From positions 2,029,501-2,093,500 of the forward strand of contig VICG01000002.1 of NCBI GenBank assembly GCA_008692225.1: a DNA stretch of 64,000 nucleotides, given 5' to 3'. Both the position numbers and the translations under genes were made by a program. Shown piece by piece: positions 21,233 through 33,713 of this stretch (the stretch's first letter is position 1; every line of letters begins with the position of its first letter). The stretch comes from Monilinia fructicola (Eukaryota > Ascomycota > Leotiomycetes > Helotiales > Sclerotiniaceae). The notes under the pieces are model-generated. The model searched no databases. It was not told the origin of the DNA and saw only the letters and a list, made by a program, of their open reading frames with translations.

Positions 21233-23318
21233 ACTTGCTGGTCATTGTGGACGAGCCGAAAACACATGGGTAGAGCAACGCAGATATGGGCGGGGATATT
21301 GGCAAAAAGCCACGCTAGCAAGCGAGTTACGAAATACCAAAGATGGTGTACACTAGATCACGATTGATTATGCGTTTCCACATGTACAAGATAGACAGAA
21401 GATCATTATCTTGACTATTTAATATGAGAATTTCCTTTCCTGCTCTGAATGTACCTATTCTTAGCTAGCTACATGTGACAGCGTTTTACGAAAGTCAGTC
21501 GATGCTTAGAATTGAGGAATTCTCAAATATACTTCCCGAACAATACCCCAAAACGAAACTGATTTTGGATTTGTAGATATATATTCGTATACACGAACCT
21601 GCGAGCCTCCCATACGAAGAGATTTACACTACATGCTACTCATCTTCTGTGAGGATACGGTGCTAAAGTGAATCCAAACCCAGGACTGCAAGTTTCATCC
21701 ATGCAAGTAAAGTAGCTTCTACTCGAAATATATGCAAACTCTTTTGAGCATGCATTTCCACCCACTTCCGCTAATATTACCAGCATACAGCACTGCATCC
21801 AGTGTTCGTATCCATAACTCAGAGATAAACCATAGACAACCCTCTTTCCAAATTGGCCATTGGTATATGTATAACACTGTTATACGACGTGAAGGATCAT
21901 TTTGAAGAAGTTCGGGGAGGTAAACAGAGATTTCAAATGAATGGTATCATGAAGCGTACTCCAAGAATATAATGAAACATTCCTTTTAAGAAGCTAGAAT
22001 GGAACCCCCATGTATTTCAAGAACTTCTCCATCTTCTATGCAAGAAAATTTTAATCTCGGGGGTAAGAAAATGACATTTTTACAGACATTGCATCCCTTG
22101 GAAGCTTTCATATAGATCAGATAAATATGTTTTACGGTCGGTTCACCGAGACTGCTGCAACTAGCAGGGATTCCGAAAACGGAGACTCTCTTAGTCGAAA
22201 GGTACTGTGATACAATGGCAACTTGTGGCAGAAACGGCAGAATTCTATCCCAGTGTTAAGGCCTTGTGCCAAAAATCCTTGTCACTATTTAGTACAAGTG
22301 CTTGTCAAGATCATTTCAACGACCGCAAAAAAATGACAAGAGAAAGAAGTGTTCGGAACATCCCATATCGAAGAATGAGCCGGCCACTCACTGCACTTCC
22401 CAAAAACAACAAAAATCCTTCAAAACATCCAATGCAAGCAATATTTGACGACGATTCTGGTACAAACATGTCTAGTTGGTAGCATCTTTCATATACCCTA
22501 AAGATATTGACACTTCCCCCGAGATAATAAATTAAAATCATATATGAAAGTTGCTTGAACTGTAGATCCACATACCAAGCATCGAACAGAAGGAAAGGGG
22601 GTCCAGCAACCTGTATCCAAGCAACTAACGCATGTTCGAGAGGGGAATTCGAAGTAAGAATGAAAAGAATTTAAAGAGGCTATATAAGAACAACAAAACG
22701 ATAAACTCAAAGGATATGCGATAAACTCGTGGTAGAAAGAAGAAAAATCAAACGCAAAATCGATATAAGATAATGCCTATGCATGAATGGCAAAACTTCC
22801 ATGTAAGTGTTTGGATCAACTTCCAAAAGCCCAATCCCACCTATCGTACCTTAAATTATATCAAGTGCAAACAAAAGATATTCTCAATGATGGCAATGAG
22901 CTCTTGCAAAGATGGATACATGTTGGTTGAGAATCCCCCTTATTTTGTACGTGGGATTTGGTGTCTTATATGTTTCGCGACTTTGCTTGTGTCGATGAGA
23001 ATATCTGGGAAGAGGGAAAGTACAAGAAAGAGGTGGGTGAAATTCCTCATAATCAATCGAAATTTTGGGGGCCAAAACTTCAGCCAACTTTTTCTCCTGT
23101 TGGAAATGCCTTCGCACTTGCGGCTTTGACTTTTTCTGACAGAGATGGAGTCAAATTATTCAGCATGACTGAGTATCCTGGACCTGCGGTCTGATAAGTC
23201 TTGGAAAATGAGATGGAAGCTGTGTTTCCTTGAATTCCTCGAGGGAGGATGGTATTATACTTTTATTTCATAGTTGTAGGTATAGTACAGTTTAAGTATA
23301 AATGTTAACAATGGTTCA
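21233..23318. other. 2.1-kb gene-free stretch closing the cluster
   Basis: Short frames only, none with domain-like content. It separates the last cluster gene from conserved genes to the right and is therefore the likely right border of the cluster. No transposon, tRNA or large repeat was recognised. Confidence 0.5.
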
Positions 23319-24425
23319 TCATTTGACCTCTCCACCGCCAAGAATATCTTTCATATTGATCTCTCCACTGCCTCGAGGCAATGGTTGTGCTTGGTTCGGT
23401 CCTTCCTTCCAGCCAATCATGTATATCATCCTGAATGTTGCAGGTATTGTACCATCCTCATTACCATGCAGCTCACGATATATTCCCTCATTCGCGAGAA
23501 GTACGTCTTTCTTAATCGCACCGGCTTCTCTTCCTAGTATGGCATTACTTTCACCCATTCGTTGTAAATCCTGCATCAAAGCAAAAGTATCGGGAAAGTC
23601 GATAATTATATCATCAACGTCCACAGTTAACATTTTGAACCCCGCTTTCTGTAGAAGTCCTCCTATATCTCTTACATCCGCCAATGGAGAAACATGTGGA
23701 GAAACTCCCCCTCTTCTTTCCGTATCTGCGAGCTGCAACGAAGTTCGTAATTCAAACAATGTATCGCCACCAAACATCGCTGCCATGAAGGGTGCATCGG
23801 GTTTCAATATATGGTTGATTTGAGCGAGTAGTGATGGGAGATCATTGATCCAATGCATACTCAAAGAACTCAATACTGCATCAAATGTTCCTGCTTCATA
23901 AGGTAACCTTTCCTCATCGTCGAGCACTTCGCGTGTGAGGTTTATTTCCTTATTGAATGGTAAATCTTCGTCTCTATATAACATATTTCGAGATGAATCT
24001 GCAGCTGTGAGACGGGTAATGCGGGAAGAAAGCGGCGGAGATGTAGGTTTCGAGGGGTTTATATCTGGATCTGGTAGAGTGAGGGCTCTAGCTATATTAC
24101 ATGAATTTGCGCCAAGGTCTAGGACATGATCAAAATGTCTATTAATGTCCTGTAACAAAATGAGCTACTTGATCTCAATTGAATGAAACAATCTCACCAA
24201 TAACCTTTCCGAAAGTCGCATGGCTACTTCATCCTTCAAATAATCAACCTCTCTACTTTTCACCTTATCCAAGGCTGCACGTTCTTTCTGTAAATACTTT
24301 GTATGCCTATCAAAGACCTGTAATGTTGGTGATCCTGGAGATTGAACTGCATAATTTCGAGATATACATATTCTTCGTGCTATCCAAGGTCTTGAAAGAA
24401 GAGGCCGTAAAGGTAAAAGCTTCAT
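23319..24425 (-). CDS. NDUFAF5-like mitochondrial complex I assembly methyltransferase
   Basis: Exons 24425-24198 and 24149-23319 join in phase 0 to give 352 residues. The N-terminus is rich in Arg and Leu (MKLLPLRPLLSRPWIARR), a likely mitochondrial targeting sequence. The segment LQVFDRHTKYLQKERA and the following SERLL are family hallmarks. SAM-binding motif I is VLDLGANSCNIARAL (from Val85), and LSSLSMHWINDLPSLL is the conserved post-motif stretch. NDUFAF5 hydroxylates an arginine of the NDUFS7 subunit during complex I assembly. It is a housekeeping gene unrelated to the metabolite cluster. Confidence 0.85.
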
Positions 24426-25189
24426 ATTTGGAATTGCAATTGAGAATGCAATTGAGAATGGATAGAGTACGGAAGAATTTTATGTGAATGATAAATAAGA
24501 TTATATTTGCAATAGGTACAAGAACATAATACTCAATCCTCACTCCTCACTCCTCATTCAATGAGGCTGTATAGAATTTTATGATAGTGACGTTAAAGAC
24601 ATTATCGGATTGGTGTAAGTTGGGCGAGGCTAAGCTTAGTAAGCACATTAAGCTTACTAATACAGATAATAGCTGATAGAGGTAAGTAGTGAGCAAGACA
24701 CGTGAGAGAGTAGTACAAGTAAGGTTAGACCTGCACCAGCCCACCCCATTGATTGGCCTTACATAAGAAATTCATTAAATCCCTGTTATCTACTTATTCC
24801 CTAACTTACCTTACCTTGGCAACGATGTTCCGGAGCGGAACTTAGAAATACTTAGGACTTACCATCACCAGGAACGCATCATCTATCGACCTCAAATACC
24901 TCTGTGTCCATAATATTGAAGGAAAGAAGGCGAAATACGCCATAGTGTTATGCGGATGGAGGATCACGAGCAAGGCTAAGTTTCCGTAGCCACCGGCACA
25001 TTACAAAAAGTACCAGCGAACTGGCCAACACAATCTCGGCGTTTGTGGAAAGAAGTACGGTCAGAATCCGACAAAGGAAAAGGAGTCTGCCAATTATTTC
25101 CAGGCGCGCGCCATAAAATTGTCTCAATTCGTCCTTCAGTCACAAGAACGTTGAATTAGACGTAGAGAGGTCGATAACAAATAGCAACG
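24426..25189. other. Divergent promoter region between NDUFAF5-like and AP-2 alpha genes
   Basis: About 0.76 kb with no gene. The stretch 24600-24700 is rich in AAGCTTA/TTAAGCTTA repeats. Confidence 0.45.
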
Positions 25190-28100
25190 ATGGCATCTTC
25201 CGCGGGAAGCTTTCTGGGCCGTGGGAGCTCCAGCAATAATTCGAATATGCGGGGTCTCGTACAATTTATCGCAGATCTTAGAAACGCAAGAGCAAGAGAG
25301 CTTGAGGAAAAGAGAATCAATAAGGAACTGGCGAATATAAGGTTGGTCATTATTCCTCTGCAGGTCCCAGGTTTCTCATGCAAGGCTGACTTTTATACCT
25401 CATCAAAGGCAGAAATTCAAAGGTCCGAAATCTTGCCTAGGATAAAGGGGCGTAGCTAATTTTGACGAACAGATGGGAGTCTCAGCGGTTATCATAAGAA
25501 GAAATATGTCTGCAAGGTAATTCGTTCAACAGTTTCTCATAAATCTCACCTCTAATGCGCACTTCTGTAGCTCTTATACATATACATCCTTGGGTGGAAT
25601 GTCGATTTTGGCCATCTCGAAGCAGTCAACTTAATATCCGCGAACAAATACTCGGAAAAGCAAATTGGATACCTGGCGATGACGCTTTTCCTTCATGAAG
25701 GGCACGAATTGATTCATTTAGTTGTGAACAGTATCAGGAAGGACTTGACGGATCATAATGAATTATATAACTGTTTGGCATTACATGCCATTGCTAATGT
25801 GGGCGGAAGAGAAATGGGAGAGGCGCTGAGTGGGGAGGTTCACAGGCTTCTAATTTCACCGTGAGAAGAATTGCCTCATGTCTTTCTCATTTCATGTCTA
25901 ACCTCGATACAGGACATCCAAATCGTTTGTTAAAAAGAAGGCGGCTTTGACCCTCCTTCGACTCTATCGAAAACATCCCGATATAGTACAACCGCAATGG
26001 GCGGAACGAATTATATCCTTAATGGACGATGTTGACATCGGTGTTGCTCTCTCGGTCACCTCCCTCGTTATGGCACTTGCTCAAGATAATCTTGAGCAAT
26101 ACAAGGGATGTTACGTTAAAGCTGCAGCGAGGATCAAGAGAATAGTTGTGGATGAGGAATTTACCCAAGACTATCTTTATTACAAGGTTCCGTGCCCTTG
26201 GCTACAAATGAAGCTTCTAAGATTGTTGCAATATTATCCCGCATCAGGTATGTCATGTTACTTGTGGTCATATGTTTGCTAACAATACCAAGAGGACACA
26301 CATGTCAGAGACCTGATTCGTAAATCAATACAGAAAATTCTAGATGATGCCTCCGATATGCCTAAAAATGTTCAACAGAACAATGCACAGAATGCGGTTC
26401 TCTTCGAAGCTATCAATCTGGTCATTCATCTCGATACTGAAGTAGATCTGATGAGGCAGATCTCAACAAGACTTGGCAAATTCATCCAGTCACGGGAAAC
26501 CAATGTCCGATATCTTGGCTTGGAAGCCATGACACATTTGGCCGCAAGAGCTGATGTCTTGGATCCCATAAAACAGCACCAAGCGATTATTATTGGATCA
26601 TTGAAAGATAGAGATATTAGTGTGCGAAGAAAAGGTTTGGATTTGCTATACAGCATGTGTGACCAAAGCAACGCACAACCGATTGTCGGCGAGCTTTTGC
26701 AATATCTTCAAAATGCCGATTTTGCTATTAGAGAAGAAATGGTTCTGAAGATTGCCATTTTGACCGAAAAATATGCTACTGATATTCAATGGTACGTTGA
26801 CATATCATTACGACTCATTGCGATGGCCGGAGATCATGTCAGTGACGAAGTTTGGCACCGAGTCATTCAAATCGTTACAAACAACGAGGAGCTCCAAGTA
26901 TATGCAGCACAAAATATTCTACAGTATGTGAAGGCGGATCATTGTCACGAGACACTCGTGAAAATTGGCGGATATATTCTGGGTGAATTTGGTCACTTGA
27001 TTGCCGAGGACAAAGGATGCAGTCCAATTGAGCAGTACCTTGCATTACAGAGTAAACTACAAGGATGCTCATCGAGTACCAGAGCTATCATCCTCTCCTC
27101 ATTTATCAAATTTGTCAATCTTTTCCCCGAAATTAAACCTCGACTTATGTATGTATTTCAAGCATACAGTCATACCTTAGACTCTGAACTTCAGCAAAGA
27201 GCTTGCGAGTATTTGGCATTGGCAAGCCTGCCAACTGATGACCTTCTCCGAACGGTCTGCGATGAAATGCCACCCTTCCCAGAACGTCAATCGGCATTAC
27301 TTTCGCGACTACATCAAAAACATGCTGGAACTAGTGATAAGCGGACTTGGATTGTGGGAGGTAAAGATGCCAATGCTAATGAAAAAGATTTTGTGGTATC
27401 TAAGAATCCAGGGTTAAAGCGCACTTTTAGCACAAATGGGGCAAAAACCAATGCTGGAGGAGCTAATGGCTCAATTGGGCACAGCAATGGCTCCGGAAAT
27501 GACCTCGCTGGCTTAAATCTTATGGATCAAGGACCGTCGGAACCAAAAACCCTCAAAGCGCCAAATATGGCAAGTGCGGCCCATCTTTCGCCAGATTGGG
27601 AGATAGGTTACAACAAACTTCTTCTAAAAGCTGAAGGTGTACTCTACGAAGACGGACAAATCCAAATTGGAGTACGTTCAGAATACCGTGGCCAGATGGC
27701 ATGCGTCATCTTGTACTTCTCTAATAAAGCCCCATCTCCCGTCAGTTCTTTCACCACAACACTGGATCTCGAGCCAAACGAAAAGCAGAATTTGACATGG
27801 GAAGTCAAAGGTTTACCGGAAAGCACAATTCTCCAAGGAGCTCAAAGTCAACAAATGATAATGTTTGAGTCGAAGAAAGTGTTCGAAAAGAGTCCAACGA
27901 TCAGAATCAGTTACCTGGCTGGAGCTCTTCAAGCTTTAACTTTGAAGCTTCCAATCGCCATACATAAATTCATGGATCCAGCAGAATTATCAGCAGATGA
28001 TTTCTTCAAACGATGGAAGCAAATTGGAGGAGCACCACGTGAAGCTCAACGCATCTTTGGCGTTAAAGGTGGCAAGGGCGGGACACGTGAAATCACAGAT

Positions 28101-28483
28101 GGGTTTGTTCGAAAGACCATAGATGGCTTTAGATGGGGTATACTTGATGGGGTGGATCCTAACAAAAAGAACTTCGTTGGTGCTAGTGTGCTACATACTG
28201 GCGAGGGAGGCAAGTTTGGTTGTTTGTTGAGACTGGAACCAAATTATGGGACTCAGGTTAGTATTCTTTTATACCCTTATTGTCTTGACAAAAACCTTGT
28301 TTCTAATATGATTCGCAGATGGTCCGTCTCACAATCAGAGCAACGGATGAAAGTGTCCCACCAGTTTTAATCAAGCTTATGGAGGAGAGACTGGCTGTTG
28401 GTGTTTCTACGCAGCCGGATATGTTCTTGCCACCTACACGAAGAGAAATTTCAGATGCATTTGGCAATATTCTTGTCGAGTAA
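25190..28483 (+). CDS. AP-2 complex subunit alpha (alpha-adaptin)
   Basis: Seven exons (25190-25341, 25409-25422, 25473-25516, 25571-25860, 25913-26247, 26293-28256, 28319-28483) give 987 residues. The second exon is only 14 nt and supplies QKFK to the conserved NIRQKFKDGSLSGYHKKKYV stretch. The trunk follows, with GWNVDFGHLEAVNLISANKY and KSFVKKKAALTLLRLYRK. A hinge rich in Gly/Asn lies around residues 650-720. The C-terminal ear has the appendage platform (SADDFFKRWKQIGGAPREAQ). It is the large subunit that links clathrin to the plasma membrane during endocytosis. Start and all junctions are supported by family conservation. Confidence 0.93.
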
Positions 28484-29675
28484 GCCCAGGGAAGGTCTCA
28501 TGATTAGACAAATCGGATGAGAGATCAGTAAGGAAGGATAAAGTAATGTGAGATATTTGAAAAATGGCACTTCCAGTGAAAGGAAGGTTCTTGGAGGTGA
28601 TAGTAATAGTGATAGTGACAGGCCATGTCGAAGCAAATTTTTGAGCGTAATCTCTCTTTTCTCTTTTTGGGGGGCCTCATCAATGCCCACTGGAGTTAGG
28701 TTAGCAAATACTAGGTGTAGTAAGTTGGTGATTGCATACTCAGCAGACACTTGACAGATGATTGATGCATTTTATAGAGTTTTAGCTTCGTTGTTATCTT
28801 CTTGTAATTATGGAAGGAAGAATTTTGATTGTGTAATGATATGTGTTGTGATGAGTCCTAGAATTGGTTGACATTGAAGTTGGAATTTCCACTGAGGTTC
28901 AATTGTCATCAGCGTGTTTAGATAAGACCAAGAGGCCTGAAGTGTCGCCTGGGCAATGTCTCACTATGGTTGTTCTTCAGATGGTTGCTTTTCAGGGTAA
29001 ACCTTGATGTTGCATGTTGGTCTTAGCATTCCAGCAATGCGTAGTCACTTGTTCGTATGCGTGTCATGTTATTCTGGTGGTGATTTATCTACAACTGTTG
29101 CTGATGTATTGCTTATGCTGGTCGCATTTACATAGCGTGATGCAGCGCTCTCGATACACATCGTTGGGATCCACGATTGGCTTCTTACCGACAGCGGTTC
29201 CACTAATGCTGAAGCAGTAATCATGTTGTCGTCGTTTTGATTTGTCGAGACCGACGGGAAGCGCAAAAAGTGTTTTCGGGTGTAGAAATGGTGAACATGG
29301 GGTTGGTTTTAGACCTAATTGTTGTAAGTCTAGAGAAATTTTCGTGTTTTTGCTATTGTAGGCGATGTGGATGTACGAGAAGTTTTGGAGTATGGGTGTT
29401 AGACTATTAGAGGGAGTGCAGACGGGTGGGGAAAGTAAAGGAGCGAGATGGATAAGCGAGGACCGGGTAGGATCTTGTTGAGGGGAGGACTGAGGGTGAA
29501 TTTAGAAGGTAGAGATGTGTAGCCTGTATTTATAGGATGTAGCTCATGGGCAAATCTACCCAACCATAGGTCAGGGAGACACTCGCATCTGCCGTGCACG
29601 CTCAAAATCTATTCTTCACTCCTTCCTGAATCATGGTGTCGTCAAATTCAAAATTTTCTCAAACCTCCACATACA
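28484..29675. other. 1.2-kb gene-free stretch
   Basis: Between converging AP-2 alpha and NAT9-like genes. Only short frames without domain features. Confidence 0.5.
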
Positions 29676-30548
29676 TCATCCATAAACACACTCCCTCCAC
29701 CCCTCCACGCCAAACCGCCTCATCAAGCCGCCTACCCTCTCCTTCCCACACCACCCCTCAAAAACCAATTCCACCTCCCCAAAATAATTCTCACCCTCCC
29801 CAACCTTCACAAACCCCACACTCTCAAACAACGCAATGCTCGGCAAATTCTTCCCTCCAATCTTAACCCTCAACTGCAACAACTTCATCTTCCCCTCTTT
29901 CTTCCCCCCCTCAAGCCCTGCCCTATACTCGGCCAAAATCCCCTCCAGATGCCTCCTCAGATACTCCATAAACGCAAGCACCGCCGATCGTCCCAGGCCC
30001 TTCCCTCTCGCGCCCGCTTCCGCAATCATAATTTCCACCTCCCCAATACATCCCTCGTCATCCTCATCCGCCTCGGCCAAAAACAGATTAATATCCCCGA
30101 TCATCTTTTCAGGGCAATCCGAGACCCCCCTTCGAACCGCCTCGGATGCAAGCTTCTTCTCGTCGGCATCCGTGGTGCAGATGATAAAGGTTAATTTGTC
30201 GTGATCGGTCCTCCAACTCCTCTGCATGGCATATTCCTCGTCGAGAGTTAGGGGCTCCGACGCGGTGGCTTGTTGGATCTCCTGATTGTGGCGGCGTTAC
30301 TGTCCGTTCTTGCCATGGCCATTCCAGCCTCTGGGATTGCGCGGGAGGTGTGGGGTTAAGTGTGGGGAGTGATGATATCGGAGCGGGAAATACCTCGTCT
30401 TTCATCCACTCATGATATGGAATCACGTGTGAGTCTTCATACGGAACCAGAAGTACCTTGTTGGTGGAAATGGCTGCTATTTATTATTTTCCTGGCAAGA
30501 CGACGAGGAATGGGATGAGGACTTACCGGTATGTTCGTTGATTAACAT
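29676..30548 (-). CDS. N-acetyltransferase 9-like GNAT protein
   Basis: Exons 30548-30527, 30473-30394 and 30281-29676 give 235 residues. The spliced N-terminus MLINEHTAISTNKVLLVPYE followed by YHEWMKDEEIQQATASEPL and LDEEYAMQRSW is the hallmark of the NAT9 family. The GNAT acetyl-CoA loop is AGARGKGLGRSAVLAFM, and the C-terminal NLPSIALFESVGFVKVGEG is the usual Asn-Ser-Phe region. The first exon has only seven codons. Family members acetylate protein N-termini or tubulin-associated targets; the substrate here is unknown. An acidic/Lys-rich insert (AGLEGGKKEGKMK) lies between the two motifs. Confidence 0.85.
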
Positions 30549-30980
30549 TTTGATTTGAAGATGCTGTTGACGTTTTGAGGAGAGCCGGTTGATGACATGT
30601 AGAGATCCAGAGAATCGAGAGAGAAAATTTGGAAATAGGGCTACTCTCACGTGATCTTTGGCAAAATGACGCACTAATCTAGGGAGTAGGGAGAGGAGGA
30701 AGAGAGATGTTGATCAAGATCGGTGGCTGAATTTAACGTCAAATTTTGTTTCCATTGCTATAGATCAATACTCGTGGGAAGAAATAAATACCAACTATTC
30801 CGTCAAGCTTCCTCAATGTAAATATGTGTTAAGCGATAAAACACCATCAGAGTGAAGTAAATCCGTTACTCCCATAAAGCCAAAAATAATAACAATAACA
30901 ATAACAATAACAATGATGATTATTCCTGTCATCCGACCAAATAATCTTTCTCAGCATAACCCAGTTTCCTCTCCCTAAAA

Positions 30981-31894
30981 TCACAATCCCTCAATCCTCC
31001 TCAGATGCCTAATCTCAAACCCTTCCGCCCAATCCGCAATATCCTTCCACCCTCTAAATCCGTCTTTCCCCCTAGACGCCATATGACTCTCTACGCTCTC
31101 CCACCCAGAGAACATAACCCACTCCTCCTTATCCTCGGCCTCTTTTTCTATCCTCCAACCCCCTTCAATCTCATACTCTTTCGTTTCTGCATCCAGTGCA
31201 TATCGTACCTCTTCTAGTTTCTTCGAAAATCCTCCTTTATTGTAGGACGTGACGAAATGTCTGTTACAAGAGATTATGGGGGCGGAGAAAGGTGACTTTT
31301 TCTTGGCGTCTTCTTCGCCGATTCCTTCGTCTACTTCGGTGCGGAGGGGACTCAGGGCGTCGCATTCCACTGTAATGGGGTGGAGGTTAGTATTTACCCA
31401 TGAATTCGAATTCCATCATGGAACACAAAGTCTCTTTACAACTACCCATTTTTATCTCATCTCATCCCATCCCATCTCATGTCATGCCAACCCATCCCCT
31501 ATCCAACACCAAACACCATCCTTTCTCAATCTCCAAGTCCCACAACCCAAAAAATAAGAAGAAAAAAACACGGAAGAAACCAAAACTCACAATGCCACAT
31601 CCTGATACCCTTCCCCTCCACCGTCTCCCCCAACCCAGCCCCAACCAACACATCCTCCCCCAACAAATCAAACAACCCCAAATTCTCTACACTGGGCAAG
31701 AACCTCTCGTGATGTTCCGGACTTTCCCAGGTCCCAACTATATACAGCAACGAAGGATTTTCCACCTGCACATAGAAGAGACAGGGATACCCCGCCGCCG
31801 CCTCAAGCACGTGTTTCGCGCGTTGGAATTTGGAGATCAGGGCCGGCGCGAGGGGGGACGTGAGGGGAAGGAGCGCGAGCTCGGTGCAAGGCAT
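30981..31894 (-). CDS. Dimeric alpha/beta-barrel (ABM-like) domain protein
   Basis: Exons 31894-31591 and 31369-30981 join in phase (donor GTGAGT, acceptor ATTACAG) to give 230 residues. The first half reads as an antibiotic-biosynthesis-monooxygenase-like fold: FQRAKHVLEAAAGYPC, then LLYIVGTWESPEHHERFLPS. The second half has a similar pattern, EEWVMFSGWESVESHMA, followed by a C-terminal helix, so the protein probably holds two tandem barrels. Fungal proteins of this kind are common and poorly characterised. An upstream in-frame extension to 32098 lacks domain features and I left it out. Confidence 0.7.
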
Positions 31895-32656
31895 GTTGAA
31901 TAAAAGGCGGGAGCTGTGTCGCGGGACGAGAGGGTATGAAATACGTAAACAAATAGGTCGAACGTGCGGACACCGGGTCCTTGGTTCGTAACGTGACAAT
32001 TGAGAATAGATCGCGGGGACGTCGATGATATCTCCCGTGCCACTAGCGAGCCACGAGCATGAAGCCGGTATCTCCGCGACGGATCCCCCGAAGATCAATC
32101 CAATATACTTCCCCGGTTAGTGCTGTAAAGATGGCAATGGAGCGGCACGATCCGGGACGTACGGGGAAAGACCAAGACGGCCGAAGGGACAACCTTAAAG
32201 CAGGCCAAGGAAGTCAAGCCAAGCAAGCCAAGCAGACACCCTTATATCAAAAACGAACCTTAAAAGAACCGAAGCTGAACCCCCCAAGTCCCTTGATTCT
32301 GTCGATCGGCTCAAACAACAATACAGTATAGCCTAAGGACGGTCCCAGGTTCTCTCCCCAATCACGATCAGTCTCGAACAAAATTCCCAGTGCGGCAACA
32401 CAACCGATAAATGAACGGAGAAGCAAGAAGGAGAAAAGGCAATAGACAGGTGAACCAAACGACCGATGAACAAAAACAAAAAAGCAGGAGTAAACAAAAA
32501 CACCATACCACGCCACACCACACCACACCACACCAAAAGAAAAGAAAATTCTCCAACCCAGCCCAACCCAGCCCAGCCCAAGAAATGGGAAACGATCGAT
32601 GGATGACTGACTGCAGTGCTAAAGGCAGAACCAACCAACAAACTAAACTTCCCTCT

Positions 32657-32673
32657 CCCCCCCCCCCCCCCCC
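32657..32673 (+). repeat. Poly-C tract of 17
   Basis: An uninterrupted run of 17 C residues, a likely hypervariable site and a weak point of the assembly. Confidence 0.9.
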
Positions 32674-33025
32674 GCATGGCCCCCACAAATCTTCCCTGCA
32701 AAAATGTCAAAATTCCCCATTGTAACCATCCATCATCCATCCATCCACCTCTCCACCAACCAACCAGCAACCAGTAACCACAAACCACAAACCACAAACC
32801 AAACGTCCATCCATCCATCTATATTGCCATCCATCCACACAAAACCCCTCCCTCACCTTGTATCGCCATCCGGAGAACAACCTAGTCCACTACACCACAC
32901 CACACCACACCACGCCATATCTCTCTCTCTCCCGTACACACATACAATATCACACATACAATAATATCACACACACAATATCACATATTTTCATTCATGC
33001 ATTTATTCATTCATTCATTAGAAAT

Positions 33026-33096
33026 CCTTCCTCCCTTCCTTCCTTTCTTTCCTTCTTTCCTTCTTTCCTTCTTTCCTTCTTTCCTTCTTTCCTTCT
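33026..33096 (+). repeat. CTTC/CTTT microsatellite
   Basis: About 70 bp of pyrimidine-only sequence built from CCTT and TTCTTTCC units. Confidence 0.9.
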
Positions 33097-33161
33097 ACAC
33101 ATACAGCGATATACATACATACCATCCATCCATGGATACTGTATATACACTAATGATACAG

Positions 33162-33182
33162 TATATATATATATATATATAT
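33162..33182 (+). repeat. (TA)n microsatellite
   Basis: About ten TA units. Confidence 0.9.
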
Positions 33183-33713
33183 CCGGAAGCTCAAGCATCG
33201 ATCCGCCCACTCGGAGGCGATCCCAGGTAATCTCCAAAAAAGAAGAAAAAAGAAAAAAGAGAAAAAAAAAAGAAAAAACTCCACCTTATTCTACACCTTA
33301 ATTACATTAATATTTCACAACGTTGTCCTCCGTATGGAAGGAGAATCTTGACTAATTGAGGGTAGATAAGATAGATGTGCGCTCCCGTCCACCCATGCAG
33401 TCTAATCATCTGCAGAGAGTCAGAGACGTGGAATCAGTTGTGCTACTTACTACATACAGTATTGGGATTTATTTAAATCTTTGCGGTTCCATTAAATTTA
33501 TATATCGTTTGGTTTTCTACGCTATGCTGTCATGCTCCCATGCAAAAAGCATTCGAGCAAAATTCTCAAGACCAAAACTTGATATGCTCGTGCTATATCG
33601 TTCTTTTCCCAAACTCCAGAAAGGCCAATATAATGCGCATGTGCCATATCTCATCTTCAATTCACCATATTACACCCTCACCCCAGCCAGCCCATTATTA
33701 GTAAATGCTGAAT

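Larger units (their letters stand above)
31895..33713. other. 1.8-kb low-complexity region
   Basis: No gene supported. It contains CCAACC/CATCCATC-rich blocks, a 17-C homopolymer, CACAC tracts, a CTTT tract, a TA tract and an A-rich block near 33236-33280. Long frames here come from the biased composition. Confidence 0.6.

Noticed and set aside
25201..25214. CCGCGGGAAGC resembling the regulator element
   Set aside because: Only one CGG half is present and it lies within AP-2 alpha coding sequence.
31895..32098. N-terminal extension of the alpha/beta-barrel protein
   Set aside because: No domain or targeting feature, and the ATG at 31894 gives a normal domain start.
32333..32818. 161-codon minus-strand frame
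   Set aside because: It lies over poly-C and CATCC/CCAACC low-complexity DNA and codes mostly Trp, Gly and Phe runs without a domain.
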